Part shown: positions 21,042-33,775 of the stretch, one piece after another
Layout of the letters: every line of letters begins with the position of its first letter
Numbering within the stretch: position 1 is the first letter of the stretch
Assembly: GCA_003254925.1 (NCBI GenBank)
Contig: QANZ01034009.1
Location: 55,692 to 119,691, forward strand
Length of the DNA stretch: 64,000 nucleotides
Source: Chamaecrista fasciculata
Taxonomy: Eukaryota; Streptophyta; Magnoliopsida; Fabales; Fabaceae
Direction of reading: 5' to 3'
The notes under the pieces: model-generated
Database searches by the model: none
Seen by the model: the letters and a program-made list of their open reading frames with translations, nothing else
Told to the model about the DNA's origin: nothing
Position numbers and translations under genes: made by a program

Positions 21042-22826
21042 CAGTGATCAAAAAGTCATTCCTCTCAATGATGATGAAATTCATAAATTATTTCGATTGG
21101 TTCAGAATTTTTAAGATCTATTATTTTAATAAAAATTTATAAAGTTGATTAATACACTAACTTCAACGGATGTTTAATGCAAGTACAACACACCAGCTTA
21201 TAAGTCATTGTAAAACAAGTAAATAAATAAATGAGTTGTTGGCATCAAAAATCAAATGGTGTTAGCCACCAAAAATCCCAAAAGTGGTGGCGCCAACTAT
21301 ACAGAAAATGTCGTTGTTGGTTAAAAAGTAGTGTTGTGTGTGTGTGCGCCTTGTCCATTTCCTCGCTCTAATATGGCCACCGGCCAAACCGTCCAATATG
21401 AAATGCCATTAGTCCATTACCTTATAAAAGCATACATCTTTGCTTTAAAAATATATATATTATTTACCTGTCTCAAGTCTCAACCATTCCAACCTTAACC
21501 AAAGCTAAACCAAACTATGTTCTACAACCTTTACTTGTCTTTTTCGGGAAATAATTCGTTTAAAATTCTTTATAAGATAAAATTAAAAAAAAATGAAATA
21601 CTTCATCAAGTCAAATGAAAATGAGAAACTGATAAGATGAGAGATAAACTTAATTTAGATAATAACATAAATAATGTACGAGTTTATCTTCTTATTTTAT
21701 TCTATTTTTTATTTTTATAAAAAAAATCATATTTTAAATTTTCATCATGTAGATGTAGGTTATTTTCTCTCTTTCTTTTTTTTTTCTAATATAAGTCTGA
21801 AATATCATAAGTGATCCAGCAATTTAACAACTACGCCGGTACTCATTGGTTCATTTATTCCTTGATGAAAAATTAATATATTTACCTGATTTTTAGTTGT
21901 TTTTAATTTTATTATTTGATAAATGCCTAGTATTTTAAGTTTTATTATGGTAGCCAATTCAAATTTATTTTCAGTGAAATTCCAAATTTTTAGCCTGGTT
22001 AATGAAAAAGAAAAAAAGACAGATATTTTACTTCAACTTTTTATATAATATATGATTAGATAACCCCAAGTCTTCAGATCCCTCAAGAGTTGAAGAGTAA
22101 AAGATGCAGAAAAATGGCTTTTGATGCTACAATCTACCAAGAATAATGAAAATAGTTGTGATTGCGTTGCGTATTTACATAATTAACATCTAAAGTCGGT
22201 CATTTAGATGTTTAATTGGATTTACAATATTTTAGTTGCAATAGACGTGAGTGATAGCGACCAAATAATTTTGTTATGGGTTGTCGCTCTGTAATCGCTA
22301 AACATGACCATATGAGTTGGCCTTGATAATATTATCACTTTACAAATTAATCTTACATTTCCATGATTTTTGGGCCACCAAATGAATATTCCTTTATATG
22401 CCATCCATGAATGCATGTCTATTCAAGCTTTTTTATTAGATTATTTTAAAATATGTACTAACTTTTATTTATACTTGTTATTCAAGAAACTAGCTTAGAT
22501 GATAAAAAAAACAAAAATCAGAATAAATTTTGAATAATATGAAGGGCCCAAACCTCATAACGTGTCATTATTTTCAAAGTTAAAATATATTAGACAACAT
22601 AATTAAGTGCTTTTGTTTTCTGTCTTATGAAAAAATAATTTAATGAAATTATAAGTAATGTATTTATTTTATTAGTTTAGTCTATTTTTGTGGGAGCGTT
22701 TTGACAAATTTGCCCTCACTACAGCGTGGTGGCCCTCCACTACATCCCTCCATATCTCTCTCTTTCCCACTTGACTATGATGTGTCTCATACATGTTACA
22801 TGTATGTATGTATACTGGACCCATCG

Positions 22827-22830
<4 letters not shown>

Positions 22831-22907
<77 letters not shown>

Positions 22908-22908
22908 G
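22831..22908 (+). repeat. Compound microsatellite (CT)n(AT)n
   Basis: A pure CT run of about 52 bp passes directly into a TA run of about 24 bp. It is the longest simple repeat in the window and is likely polymorphic. It also lies about 80 bp after a TATA-poor, CT-rich stretch with no recognisable gene. Confidence 0.95.
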
Positions 22909-23055
22909 ATTTACTAAAGCCTTCATATAATAATAACATTGAAACCAGAGTTAGCATTCATGATTTCTCATCGGAGCACCATGACAGAGATATGCAGCAA
23001 ACTTTTGTCTCTCAGCAGTGAACTGACTACTTATGACACTTTAAAAAAAGAATAG

Positions 23056-24274
23056 GGTGACATACTTAAATTGGTCCTATATTTTTACTTTAAAGTTTAT
23101 TTTGGTCTTTTACCTTTTAAAATCTGAAATTGGTCTTACATATTTCTATGGTGATTCATTTTAGTCCTAAACTACCAAATATTATGTGTCTCTCTTATTT
23201 CAAATTCGAATGTGACAAATCACGAGTTGTTTTTGACAGATACTTTTCTATTTAGTTAAGGCTATTAAAAAAAATATCAATTCGAGTCAGAAATGTAGAT
23301 CATTCATTTACGATCCACCAAAAAAAAGTTAGTTGTATCTATCTCGTTTCAAATCTGAATATAACAAATTTGGAGTATGAGTTACTTTTGATGAATCTCT
23401 TTTTTTATCTAGTTGAAACCGACAACAAATGTCAAATCAAATCCAAAACTGCGTTTGAGAATAATGTTTCATAATTGTTTTATATTTTGATCTCAAACTC
23501 ACTTTTGAATCCGATTTGACCTAATTTGTTGACAATGAAACTTCAACTAGACAAAAAAAATACTCATAAATAGTGACTTGTAGTTATGAACTCGTTGCAT
23601 TCAGACTTAAAACAATATAAACAACCAACTTTACTTATTTGATCATGAGATGAGCGATTCATTTTCTGGATCTGACTTGACCTTGTTGGTGACAACCTTG
23701 ATTAGATAGAAAAGTAATTGTAAAAAACAATTCATTGATTCGGACCTATGAAGCATGAACACTTCATTTTGAGGATGTGTCGCCGTGTCAGACACGTGTC
23801 CATGTTTGACACCCGTACGACAATCACACGACACATATTCATCAAATTTAGTATATATATATAAAATTAACTTTTTTTACTTTAACATAATAAACAGTAT
23901 AAAATAATGACATAAAAACATATATTGACCTATTATGAATATATATTGTAATTTTTTAAGTTTTCATCAAAATTTATAGATTTTTAATTATTTATATATA
24001 TGTAAATATATGTCGTGTCGTGTAGTTTTAAAAATTCAACTTGTCGATGTGTCTGTGTCCGTGTCGTGTCCTGTATCTGTGTCAGTGTCAATGCTTCATA
24101 GATCTGGACTCATCACATCCGAACTTGAAACGAGAGAAATATGATAATATTCAATAGTTTGAGACTAAAGTGAACCACAATACAAATATATAGGATCAAT
24201 TCGAACATTTTAAAAGATAAGTAATTAAAATGAACTTTAAACAAAGATATAAGACTAATTTGAACATTCGACCA
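23056..24274. mobile_element. Fold-back MULE-like element with long inverted repeats and a nested MITE
   Basis: The left arm (from about 23056: 'ttaaattggtcctatat...tttaaagtttattttggtctttta') is matched in inverted order by the right arm ending about 24274. The arms are about 150 bp and diverged. Inside, several units with 'tctagttgaaac' and 'aaatctgaatataacaaatt' occur in both orientations, so the whole can fold into a ladder-like hairpin. No transposase frame is present. The right half is split by a second element at 23747-24100. Confidence 0.6.
23747..24100. mobile_element. Nested MULE-type MITE with TATGAAGCAT ends
   Basis: The left end reads TATGAAGCATGAACAC and the right end is GTGTCAATGCTTCATA, near-perfect inverted repeats. 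Subterminal GTGTC/GACAC repeats occur on both sides. Flanking GATTCGGAC (23737-23745) and GATCTGGAC (24101-24109) match at 7 of 9 bases, fitting the 9-bp duplication of Mutator-like elements. The element is about 354 bp, non-coding, and inserted into an older fold-back element. Confidence 0.7.
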
Positions 24275-25523
24275 AAGAATATTTATTTATATTTTAGGAT
24301 AAGTCTTCTTTATATTACCTGTAATTTGTAACCATAGTTACTCTACTCATCTAAAAAAATTTATATCTATTTTGATGAGCCACGTAAAAATTTATCTTTC
24401 AAATTATTTTTAATACATATTTATTGAAAGAATTTCATTCATGCTATACGAACGTTATACTTGAATAAATATTATTCTTTTGATTAAAAACAATATATTA
24501 GTCTTTACTTATTCCAAAAAAATGAATAAATAATATCATGTGGCCATAAATAAAATAAAATTAAGTAAACCTTTTTTTCTTTATTTTTGGCGTGTAAGTA
24601 AGGACAATCAATAAGATCAATAGTAAACCACCACCTGTAATTTGTTCTTGTTTGTTTCTTTCACAATGTCAAGCGAAGGGAATTCCTCTCTTTAAGCTTA
24701 AGTCACTTCTTCTAAAGTCTTCCTTCTATTTAAGCACCCAATGCCTCTAATTAATTACTAAGAGCTGATTAGATCACGTGTATGCTATATTACTCTATTA
24801 CTTTAGGAATTAATGCCATTTATTGCTTACAACAATTTTGTTGAACTGAAGGACTGAAAAAATCGATTCCTCTAATACAAATGAGTAATATGCTTCTTTC
24901 ACGTGCTACTACTAGCTAGCCTACTAGGAATATTCCTTTTATGTGAGAACAGATCAAATCCTAAAATTGTTCAATTTATAGAGAGATAATTTAAGGGTGG
25001 AAAAGCTCAATTTTCTTGTATTTAGATAAGAAGACGAGATACTCTATTAAATATTCATTATTATTGAATAGATGTATAAGCAGTTCCATACCATAACCAA
25101 GTAGGACTTATAGTCAATAGCCATTGAATTCCTTTATAATTAACTTTATTTGATGTGCTCCTTTTAACTCAAAAAGAGCTTCATTCTTTGTATCCTTGAC
25201 CCCCTTTTTTCATTTCTCTGGACATATCTTTTCCCAACGTCATGGTAGACCCTTCATCTTTTATTCTTCTACACATTGCATTCCCTTTTCTTATTTTTTT
25301 ATTGCTAAATCATTGTTATATAAAGAAATCAAATATCAGCGTGTTTCCTTTGTGTGCTGTTCTTGTTTTTAAAGAGTTCCTTGCAATTGCATTTGAGAAA
25401 TTAATTTGGGTAGAGATATGTATTAATCATCAATTTTTTGGGTTGTGGGTTTATTGTGCAAGTAGCAAAAAGAGTAACGATTTATGTGGTGTATATAAAG
25501 ACTAAAATGTATAAAAATTCTAA
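24275..25523. other. AT-rich intergenic spacer; no gene seen
   Basis: One open frame (25242-25505, 87 codons) encodes a hydrophobic stretch but has no recognisable homology and no intron or domain support. Nothing else stands out. Confidence 0.4.
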
Positions 25524-25525
25524 GT

Positions 25526-25912
25526 AAAAAGTGAAATTTCGATCTTATATCTTTTGCTCAATTTTCAATTTGGTCATGTATTTTTTTTTATTGCAATTTT
25601 CGATCTCATAGCTTTGCAAAAGCTTTTAATTTGATCTCATATCTTTTAAACATGTTAGATAATTGATTTCATATCTTTGCAAAAGGTTCCACCTAACCCA
25701 AAGATGTTGGAACAATTTTATATCTGATCCAAAAATATAAGATCAATTAATCACCTGACCCAAAGATATGAGACCAAATATGTAACAAAAAATATGTGTG
25801 ACCAAATTATGACCTGGCCCAAAGATATGAGATCAAATATGTAACAAAAAAGATACATGACCAAAATAATAACTGAGTAAAAAATATAAGACCAAATTTA
25901 CATTTTGGTCAA
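25526..25912. mobile_element. Fold-back MITE, same family as 51350-51762
   Basis: The left half has repeated 'atcttatatcttttgctcaattttcaatttggtc' units and the right half their inverted forms ('ccaaagatatgagaccaaat' three times, spaced about 60-90 bp). The halves meet near 25695 at 'cacctaaccc', so it is almost a full palindrome. Wording matches the element at 51350-51762, which has a clean 9-bp duplication. The exact ends here are uncertain by about 10 bp. Confidence 0.65.
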
Positions 25913-26666
25913 TATTCTCACTAGATCTTACGTGTAAAATACTTTTGAAATTTTAAAAAGTGGTGAAAGACTTATTGAATTTTTTAATTTTCTGTAAATA
26001 ATATTGTTTGCTAAATTTTTCATTAAAAATTTAAAATATCACATTATTATTATTATTATTAATTACAACAATAGATCATTTTAATTTTGAATTAATATGA
26101 AATATAATAGCAATCATAAAATTATATATAAAAAATCTGATTTTCTAAATGAAAAACTCAACAAAGACGATATTTTATACAAAATAAAAAAATCAAAGTT
26201 TAAAGATTTTTTTGTATAGTAAAATCATTATGTAATTTAGATAGAGGTTGATTTTGGCTTGCCGATCTCTTGACTCTTAATAACTAACATGGCCATTTAG
26301 TAATTTTCATTCAGCAAAGACAGTTGTGTCAAAATTAATGGTTAATGTTTAATTATCGATTAAGCAATCAACAGTAAGCCTAGAGAGATAGTCTAACTAT
26401 CTAATTAAGATTCAATAACTTAAACAGATTCCCCATTTGCTCAATATACTTACATACAAGTACAACGACAAGTTTGTGAAAATACTAGAGTACCAAACTT
26501 GGCGATTTGAGACAAAACCAAATATGTTAAAAGTAAAAAAAAAATAGAACTTGAATCCGAGGTATCAAACATGCTTCAGTTTTAATTTACACGTCATTCT
26601 ACTATTAAGTATTAACTCATGCATTTTGCTTCACCTGCTCCACCTTACTCCGTCTATGCAATATTA

Positions 26667-28543
26667 GGGCTGTTTGGCAGCCATCTCATTTTAAGTCAAG
26701 TTCATCTTATGGGATGAGATGAGATTAAGTTTGAATGGGATGAGATGAAATGATGTATTAGTGTTTGGATGATTTTAGAGAAAATGATGTTAAATAGAGT
26801 GTGAAATTATATAAAAGGGTATGTAATGATTGTGGTTTGTTGAAATAGGTTTATGAATTTTTTTAATTTGTATAGGGGTATAAATGGTAAGAAATAGTGA
26901 AATGAGATGGAGATAATAAGATGAGATGATAGGTGTTTGGTTGTGTTTTGATTGAAATAATATTGAGATGATATGATATTGGAAAGTGTGATATGCTATT
27001 GGAAAACGTGAGGATGAAAAAATTTTGGATGAAGGTTAGAGGTCAATCCAAGTGGATGAGATGATGGGCCAAAATGAAAATAATATTAGAATTATTTTTA
27101 AGAATTCAATTTGGTCCATAAATTTGTACCGGTCCTATTAATCAATCCCTAACATGTGTAAATGATAACTTGAGGCTTACACGAAATCCCAGTCATCAAT
27201 AATCGGATCTATTTGTTAAATCCAACGAAAAAAAAATAACAAAGAATAGTTTGAGGACCATAATGCAAATAACAAAACAACACAAAAATGTTTGGTCAAT
27301 GGTTCATTTTGATCTAAAATGTATGCCCTAATATTCATTTGGTCCATTATGTTTCAAAATGTTCATATTGGTCCTAAATGTTGGCAAAATAATTCATTTT
27401 GATCATAAATACTGGTCAAATGTTTCGTTTTGGTCCTAACCAGATAGAGAAAATATTCTTTGGGAACAATACGTAGCTCTAAACAAGCCATATTCAATAG
27501 TTGGGACCAAAATGAAACATTTTGCAAATATTTAGGAGCAATTTGAATATTTTGAAATATAATGGACCAAAATGAATATTAAGGCATACATTTAGGACTA
27601 AATTGACCCTTTAACCCTATATTTTTCCATCCTGTACATACACATGGACCATTTTGTATTTTCTCCATTCAATACATTACCGTTATTAGATTTAGGAGTC
27701 CTTTAATTTGACAAAAAAAATCTGGATAGAACCACTGTTCACATATATAGAACATATCCAAACTCAGAATAACCGAAAACTGAAGAAAATACAATATCTG
27801 AGGTTGTCTTATTTTATGCCCATTTTAGTAATTTTCTAGCATTCCTCAATAAAAAGCTATATTGCTCAAGCAATAGAGTTTTACAGTTTATCTCTCTCTC
27901 TCCATCAATCACTCTCACATCAAAGTTTTATATTCAATTTTTGATTTGATAAAGAGAGAGATAGACTATAAAAAACTCATTGCTTAAGCAATGAATTTTG
28001 TATAGCATTACTTTTTCTATAATAATATAAGAGACAAATATGATTGAAGAATGAGGAATATTGCAATTAAAAAAATAATAATATTGTAAATTTTTTGTTT
28101 AATTAAATTAATATAAATTCTATATATATATATATATAAATAAGAGTGTGTGAGAGAGAGAGAGAGGTGTATGTGTGTGAGAGAGAGAGAGAAAGAGAAA
28201 AAGTGTGTGAGTGGAAAAGATAAAAAAATGATGAGAAATGATAGATAGAGAGAGAAAATTATAAGTGTAATAAATGAGGGTATGTAAAATTACTATTTTG
28301 TCTAGTTCTTTTTTTTATATTTGTATTAAAGTATAGGTAATTATAGGTGTATAAGTAGGGATAGATTAGTAATTGTAAGAGAAAATGAGATGATGTTGTG
28401 AATGAGATGATGATGTGGATGAGATGAGATGAGATGAGATGGAGGTTCCAATAAACACCCAACCATTACTGTTCATCCAATCTTAAGATAAGATTAAGAT
28501 TAAATGAGATGGGATTAGGTTGAAGTGGTTTCCAAACAGGCAC
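26667..28543 (+). mobile_element. PIF/Harbinger-like non-autonomous element with TTA target duplication
   Basis: TTA (26664-26666) is followed by GGGCTGTTTGG, and the right end CCAAACAGGCAC is followed by TTA (28544-28546). Subterminal sequence on both sides is rich in GATGAGAT repeats. Positions about 27040-27210 match the copy at the window start in reverse. No transposase frame is present. The element is interrupted by a fold-back MITE (27294-27614) and contains AT and GA microsatellites near 28120-28200. Confidence 0.75.
27294..27614. mobile_element. Fold-back MITE nested in the PIF/Harbinger-like element
   Basis: The left arm ('ggtcaatggttcattttgatctaaaatgtatgccctaatattcatttggtcc') and the right arm (its inverse ending 'aggactaaattgaccc') pair over about 120 bp with around 85-90 percent identity by eye. 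The centre lies near 27455. Non-coding. Relaxed ends do not allow a firm target duplication call. Confidence 0.65.
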
Positions 28544-28729
28544 TTAAACACTTAAGAAATTAAATTTAGTAGGTTTGCAATAACCTACCACACTTTATGA
28601 CCTAATGTTAAATTTGAAATGGAGTAAATTAATAGTTTCATCCTAGAAAAAAAGACAGATTATTTTTATCTTTTAAAAAAATATATTATTGTTATAAAAC
28701 AATTTATGGTGGATGTCCTTACTACTCCC

Positions 28730-28965
28730 AAAATTCTCAATTGAATATTATGTAACCCCTAGTTAATTAGGATTTAAGGTTATGTTTAATTCTTGGTTGA
28801 AGGTTACCCTTATAAGTCCTATAAATAGATGATGTACACAAGTGGTGGATGTACCTCTAGCAAGTGAATGATCATATTCTCTCTTCATCTTATCTCTATT
28901 CTTCTACCTCTTATTCTCTTTCTACCTTATTATATATTATTTTTGTAATAATTGTAAGACTTAGT
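28730..28965 (+). mobile_element. Possible solo LTR fossil
   Basis: The stretch resembles a plant LTR in layout: a CTATAAATAG box near 28818, then a TC-rich leader with 'cttattctctttctacc', and no coding part nearby. Ends are not defined. It is a fossil if real; family likely copia-type but not proven. Confidence 0.3.
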
Positions 28966-29917
28966 TCTTTTTTTTTTATATATAAACCAAACGTATTCAT
29001 CGTTAGAAACAATGACTAACCTCTCCACTGTGAGTCAACTACTTAAGAGTAAACGACCGACAAATAAGACTTAGTTTTAATAAGAAAGATACACTTCCAA
29101 TCAATTCGAATATTTGATTGATATTAAAAGATTATATTTATGTGTAAACTTTAATTAATATATTATTTAAATAATTTAATTGATTATAATTGTATATATT
29201 AACGACTAAATTTTATGATCTTACTTGAAAAAATAGTTATTTTTCATAAACAAAATCATTAGTTTACTATTTTTAATTGGCATCCACATCTACTTTTTGA
29301 TGTGATAATTAATTATAGTTCGAGTTGAAACTTGTATATAATATTATATTTTTAAAAACTAAATATTTATTATTTTAACACTTTAACAAATTATCAATTT
29401 CATTTTATGCATAAAAAAAGTTAAACAGAAAATCAAAGGGGAACAAAGTGAATATGATAAGGATGGACAATTTAAGGAGTGGGAGTTCCATTAGGTATGG
29501 GTTGGACCAGCTTCTGTTTTCTCAAACGAGATATCTATAATTGTACATTAGTGGGAAAACTCTAATTCACACCAATTTTCAAAATAAGCAGGTAAGCCTT
29601 TTTATTGCAATACAATTAAGTACAATTTATTAGAGGTAATTTTTTATTTATTTTGATGGATATTCCAACATAAGTTTACCTATCACTATGCGAGAGATTA
29701 ACTTCTTCTTTTGTTTAACTCAATTTCCATTGAACGATTTTTTTTAGTTGTTTATCCAATTTTCAATACTTTATTAAACGATTGGTCACAATAAAAAAAA
29801 TCTCTTTATAATTGTATTTATAATGCCTAAAAAAATACATTTTTATTTAAATATTATTAAATTATTTACCACTTGAATCAATTTCATTCCTATATTAGAT
29901 AATCAATTTTGACAAGA

Positions 29918-30268
29918 AAGTATCATTTTTATCCTCAAATTTTATATCAATTTTTAATTTTGTCCCCAATATTTATTTAGTGTTAACTTTGTCTAGAAAA
30001 TTTTATATTTTAGTTGATTTTATTCTTCACTTAATTTTTTTTTTTAAATAAAATGACAAATTCTATTGTGTTTTTATATTACGTTAAGATTTGAGTTTAT
30101 TTTTTTTTACTAATTTTACATTATATACCATTAATCACGTAAAAAATGTCGTTAATATTTAGTTAAAATTAATCAAAATATAAAACTTTAAGATAAAATT
30201 GACAATAAACAAATACTAATAACAAACTTAAAAATTAATATAAAGTTTAAATACAAAAAGAATAAATT
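29918..30268. repeat. Inverted-repeat MITE-like element, copy A
   Basis: The left arm ('atttttatcctcaaattttatatcaatttttaattttgtcc') is the diverged inverse of the right end ('aaattaatataaagtttaaatacaaaaag'). Further matching pairs lie inside. The same ordered words recur at 30767-31140, so this is a repeat family and not chance AT-rich sequence. Confidence 0.5.
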
Positions 30269-30766
30269 TGCCATCAATTTTAAATTCTTTATCGCCCAAT
30301 GAGTCAGGGAATTGCTTCTGTTTTAACTTCTACTGAATCTGAGAAATTTTGCCGGCACAGAAATTTCATTGGATATTGCATGACAGTTTCAATGAATGTA
30401 ATAAAAGAGTTCAATTACTTAAAATGTTAAATTCTCACTCTTACATATGTAAAAAGATTTATACAAGTTAATAAAAAAATTGACCTTTTTTTCTTTTTAA
30501 ATGTCAATAAAAATTCTTTATATGATAAATTAATAATTAAGTTAGTTTTGAAAAACAAAAAACAAAAACTCAACAAATAAGGCTACCAATTACAATTGAT
30601 TGTGACTAGTTAAACAGAAGTAATTAGTTATCTAAATCAATTACAATTATCAAGTGGTTTTTAAATTTTAAATGTCAGTTGTTGAAAGAAAAAAATAGGA
30701 GAAAGTTGCACTAAACAAGAAAGTAGTAGAAATGGGAATTTGGAAAGAAAGGAAAATAAAATAAAT

Positions 30767-31140
30767 ATTAGGCAAAAACAAAATTTTCTTCTTCAAACTT
30801 TATATTAATTTTTAATTCCATCTTAATATTTTGTTGTTATTAATTTCTTTCTCAATATTTTACGTATTGTTCAACTTTACCATTTAACTATATTCTTTTA
30901 ATAAATTAATAAGAGACTTCATTGTGTTTTTCAATCTAAATTAAAATTAGAATTTATTTTTTTATCAATTTTATATTACATACTATTAATAATATAAAAT
31001 TTATTATTAATATTTGATTAAAGTAAGAGTAAATAATAAAATTGATCAAAATATATAATATTAGAGATAAAATTGTCAAAAAAAATATATTAGAGAAGAA
31101 AATGAAAATTTATATAAATTTGGGGACTAAAAGCCTAAAT
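30767..31140. repeat. Inverted-repeat MITE-like element, copy B
   Basis: It shares with copy A the phrases 'tttatattaatttttaatt', 'cattgtgttttt', 'attttatattacatactattaat' and the terminal 'aaaatttatataaatttggggactaaaa'. It ends only about 110 bp before the start of the villin transcript and so may lie in its promoter. Confidence 0.5.
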
Positions 31141-31249
31141 ATTAATAATACTGTAAAAAAAAATCCATCTAAGCAAGCCGGTGAGAATATGAACGGATAT
31201 TTGCCTTAAATAACAACGATTTTATTTCGCCAAAAACCAACTCATTTCT

Positions 31250-33700
31250 CGTCTTGACGATTGTAATATACCTCTTTATCTCTTTCATTTCACCCCTCGT
31301 TCCTCGTCATAATTCGTTCATACCTCTTCTCTTTTTCTTCTCTGCAACTATCTCTCTCTCTCTTCCTCTCTCTCTCTCTCTGAAACACAAATCTCAAAAG
31401 GCTAAAAAGTTGGAGAGAGAGGACTCGCAGCACAGGCACAGCAATAATTCACTTTTCTTTCCAAGTATTATTTTCTTCTCTCTCTTTATTGCCAGCTCTG
31501 CAAGCTTGTCCTCCCTCTTACCCAATTTTTGTTCATCTTCTCTCTCGTACCCTTCAATCCCACAACCCATCATCACAGCGATAATAGATCTCAGGTACGT
31601 CAATTCCCTCTGTCCATGACTGTTTTTCTTTATTCTGATACTCTAATCAGTTTGATCAATTGCCGGCCGCTACTATTGTAATCGGCGATCTCCTGCTGCA
31701 CTGTTTGTTATCTGATTCACTTTCGATCGTTATCTAATTCGGTACTGTAACTTTTGATCTGGTGCTGGATGGTATTGTTGTAACGTTGACGGGTTTGTGA
31801 AGTTTGCTTTCCCCCTTTGGCTATCAACGTGAATTTTGATCTGCTGGGTGCCTCGTTTTTTCATTTATTTCTCAGTCATTAGCTCTCTGATAATGATTTT
31901 ATTGTGAGATCTCTTGCCTGCATGCACTTGCGATTTGATAATTTTTTGAAGCTCCGATCATCTATCATATTGTCCATTGGCTTTTTATTTGTGACAGAAA
32001 TGACATTATGGACATTATACTAGAGGTGCTGATGGATCTTAGCATTCACCTCTGTTGCAAGTTGCAACATATTAAGTCGATCTCCTGTTTTACAGTCTAA
32101 AATACTGAATATATTTCTGCTTACTATTTAACTATTAGCTCCGATCAGATTAGTGCTCAAATTCCATCGGTCTTGTCTATTAAGTTCAGAGTTATAGTTC
32201 AGTGCATTAACGAAAATCATTGTGTTCTTAGATAGCTACTAAGATATCAGAATGCTGGAAAGAATTTGAATATCCGGAACACTTCACTGATATATGCTAT
32301 TTAAGGACTTGGATTTCTTACATGTTATGCCTGTATTGAACAGGGGATGAGCAGCTATTGTCAAGCTACAATTTCCATTAGAGCATTTTCACTTAGTAAT
32401 GCTGCTAGCAAGTCGCACTATACACTTAAAAGAACTTGGTAAATTGAACGGTCACATAGATTGGGTTATCCATATGCTGATATGGAATTTGTTGATATAG
32501 ACTTGGTCGTAGGTAAACTATTGTCGAGACTTGAGACACCATCATCCTGATTTGGAAAGGCCATTGGTTACACTGCAGAACAGGAAACTTCATTCAGTGG
32601 TAAACAGATGTATAATCTTGTTCCATGCATGTTGAGAAGTTGGATTTCATCATTTTTACAGCTACAACAATGGATTATGTTATCATGAAGTACCAAGAGT
32701 TGGTTGCCTAAGTTGAGGGATGGATATCACTAACCATGTTGTAATATGGTAGTAATTATTATATGACTTGCTATCACCAAATGTCTGCATCAGATCCCTT
32801 ATCTGCTTGCAGACATGAATAACAGTTAATGAACGGAAATTCTCATAATCTGTGGTCCAAGCTGATGATGTCAAGGCTTGACTCATGTTAGCTTTAGTGG
32901 ATTGAAGATTTGGGTCTGGGTTGAACCACAGATTAAAATTTGGGTGCATGCAATGGCCATGGTGATTTGCAGACAATGGGAGGAATGCTCAAAGGGTCAA
33001 GCTGGTGGATGTTTTGGTGATTTAAATACTAATTCTGAAATAGATTTGTGGGTTTGATGGAGTTTAGGACAATAAAAGGAAGATCAACTTGCATTGCCTG
33101 GAGTGAATGTTCAATGATGCATGCAAAAGAAATCTGGTCTGGGCATATGACAAAATTAAAGGAAATCTGTAGAAGATGAGAAGAAAAGAAATCCTGGAAT
33201 TACACCTATGGTTTAATTTCATTACACAAACTAGAAGAGAGCAATTTTCTGTCATCAATAATGAATCCGGTATCTACTTAAAGAAAGTCATACAAGCATA
33301 AATAGGCCTCATATGACTTTTACTGCAAAGACTAGGAATTAATCCTGATCCCATATGGTTAAGAATCTACTATTAGTAAATCATTAGGAAACTTGGACAT
33401 AAAAACCAGGTTGAATAGTGAGATGATTTGATCTATTAGCTTGTGTATTTCTGATACTAGTGTATCCAGCATAACTGTCCTAATCATGATAATTAAGATA
33501 TAGAATATATAATTGTTTTAAGTTATGAACTGTGAAGTTTTGTGGCTGCTGTTGTTTGCTGCAGTTTTAAGTCTTAATCATGAGAGTAGTTTGCTTGATA
33601 TGCTGTTATGATGTTTAATAATTGCTCTAGCTGTGAATTGATGCTTACTTTTCGTGCCTGTATATTCTTTCTCTTTTTCTTGACTTGGTTTCTTTTGCAG
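31250..33700 (+). promoter_or_regulatory. Villin promoter end, CT-rich 5' UTR exon and long leader intron
   Basis: A CT-rich stretch at 31345-31382 and the donor TCTCAG|GTACGT at 31593 mark a non-coding first exon. The leader intron runs about 2.1 kb to the acceptor TTTTGCAG at 33700, just before the exon with the villin start codon. Long leader introns are common in plant actin-cytoskeleton genes and can raise expression; that role here is inference. Open frames inside have no support. Confidence 0.65.
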
Positions 33701-33775
33701 TGGATTATTTTTGTTGGAGTTTGCAGACATCGCTTGCTTGCTGAAGAAGGCAGTATTTAGAAGGAACTTTTAGCT

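Larger units (their letters stand above)
19725..23040. other. FRS 3' region and gene-poor AT-rich spacer
   Basis: The FRS 3' UTR probably runs into the first few hundred bases. After that I see no protein-like frame. The stretch holds a micro-insertion (20992-21041) and a large CT/TA microsatellite (22831-22908). The frames overlapping that microsatellite are repeat translations. Confidence 0.5.

Noticed and set aside
22672-22926. Open frames on both strands across the CT/TA microsatellite
   Set aside because: They translate only simple repeats (SLSLSL, RERERE, YIYIYI) with no domain or conserved flank.
22831-28200. CRISPR-like or tandem array signals
   Set aside because: The repeats are microsatellites and fold-back arms, without regular unique spacers; plant nuclear DNA would not carry CRISPR.
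31254-31619. 121-codon frame at the villin 5' end
   Set aside because: It covers the CT-rich non-coding first exon and promoter end; Ser/Leu/Phe-rich translation without homology.
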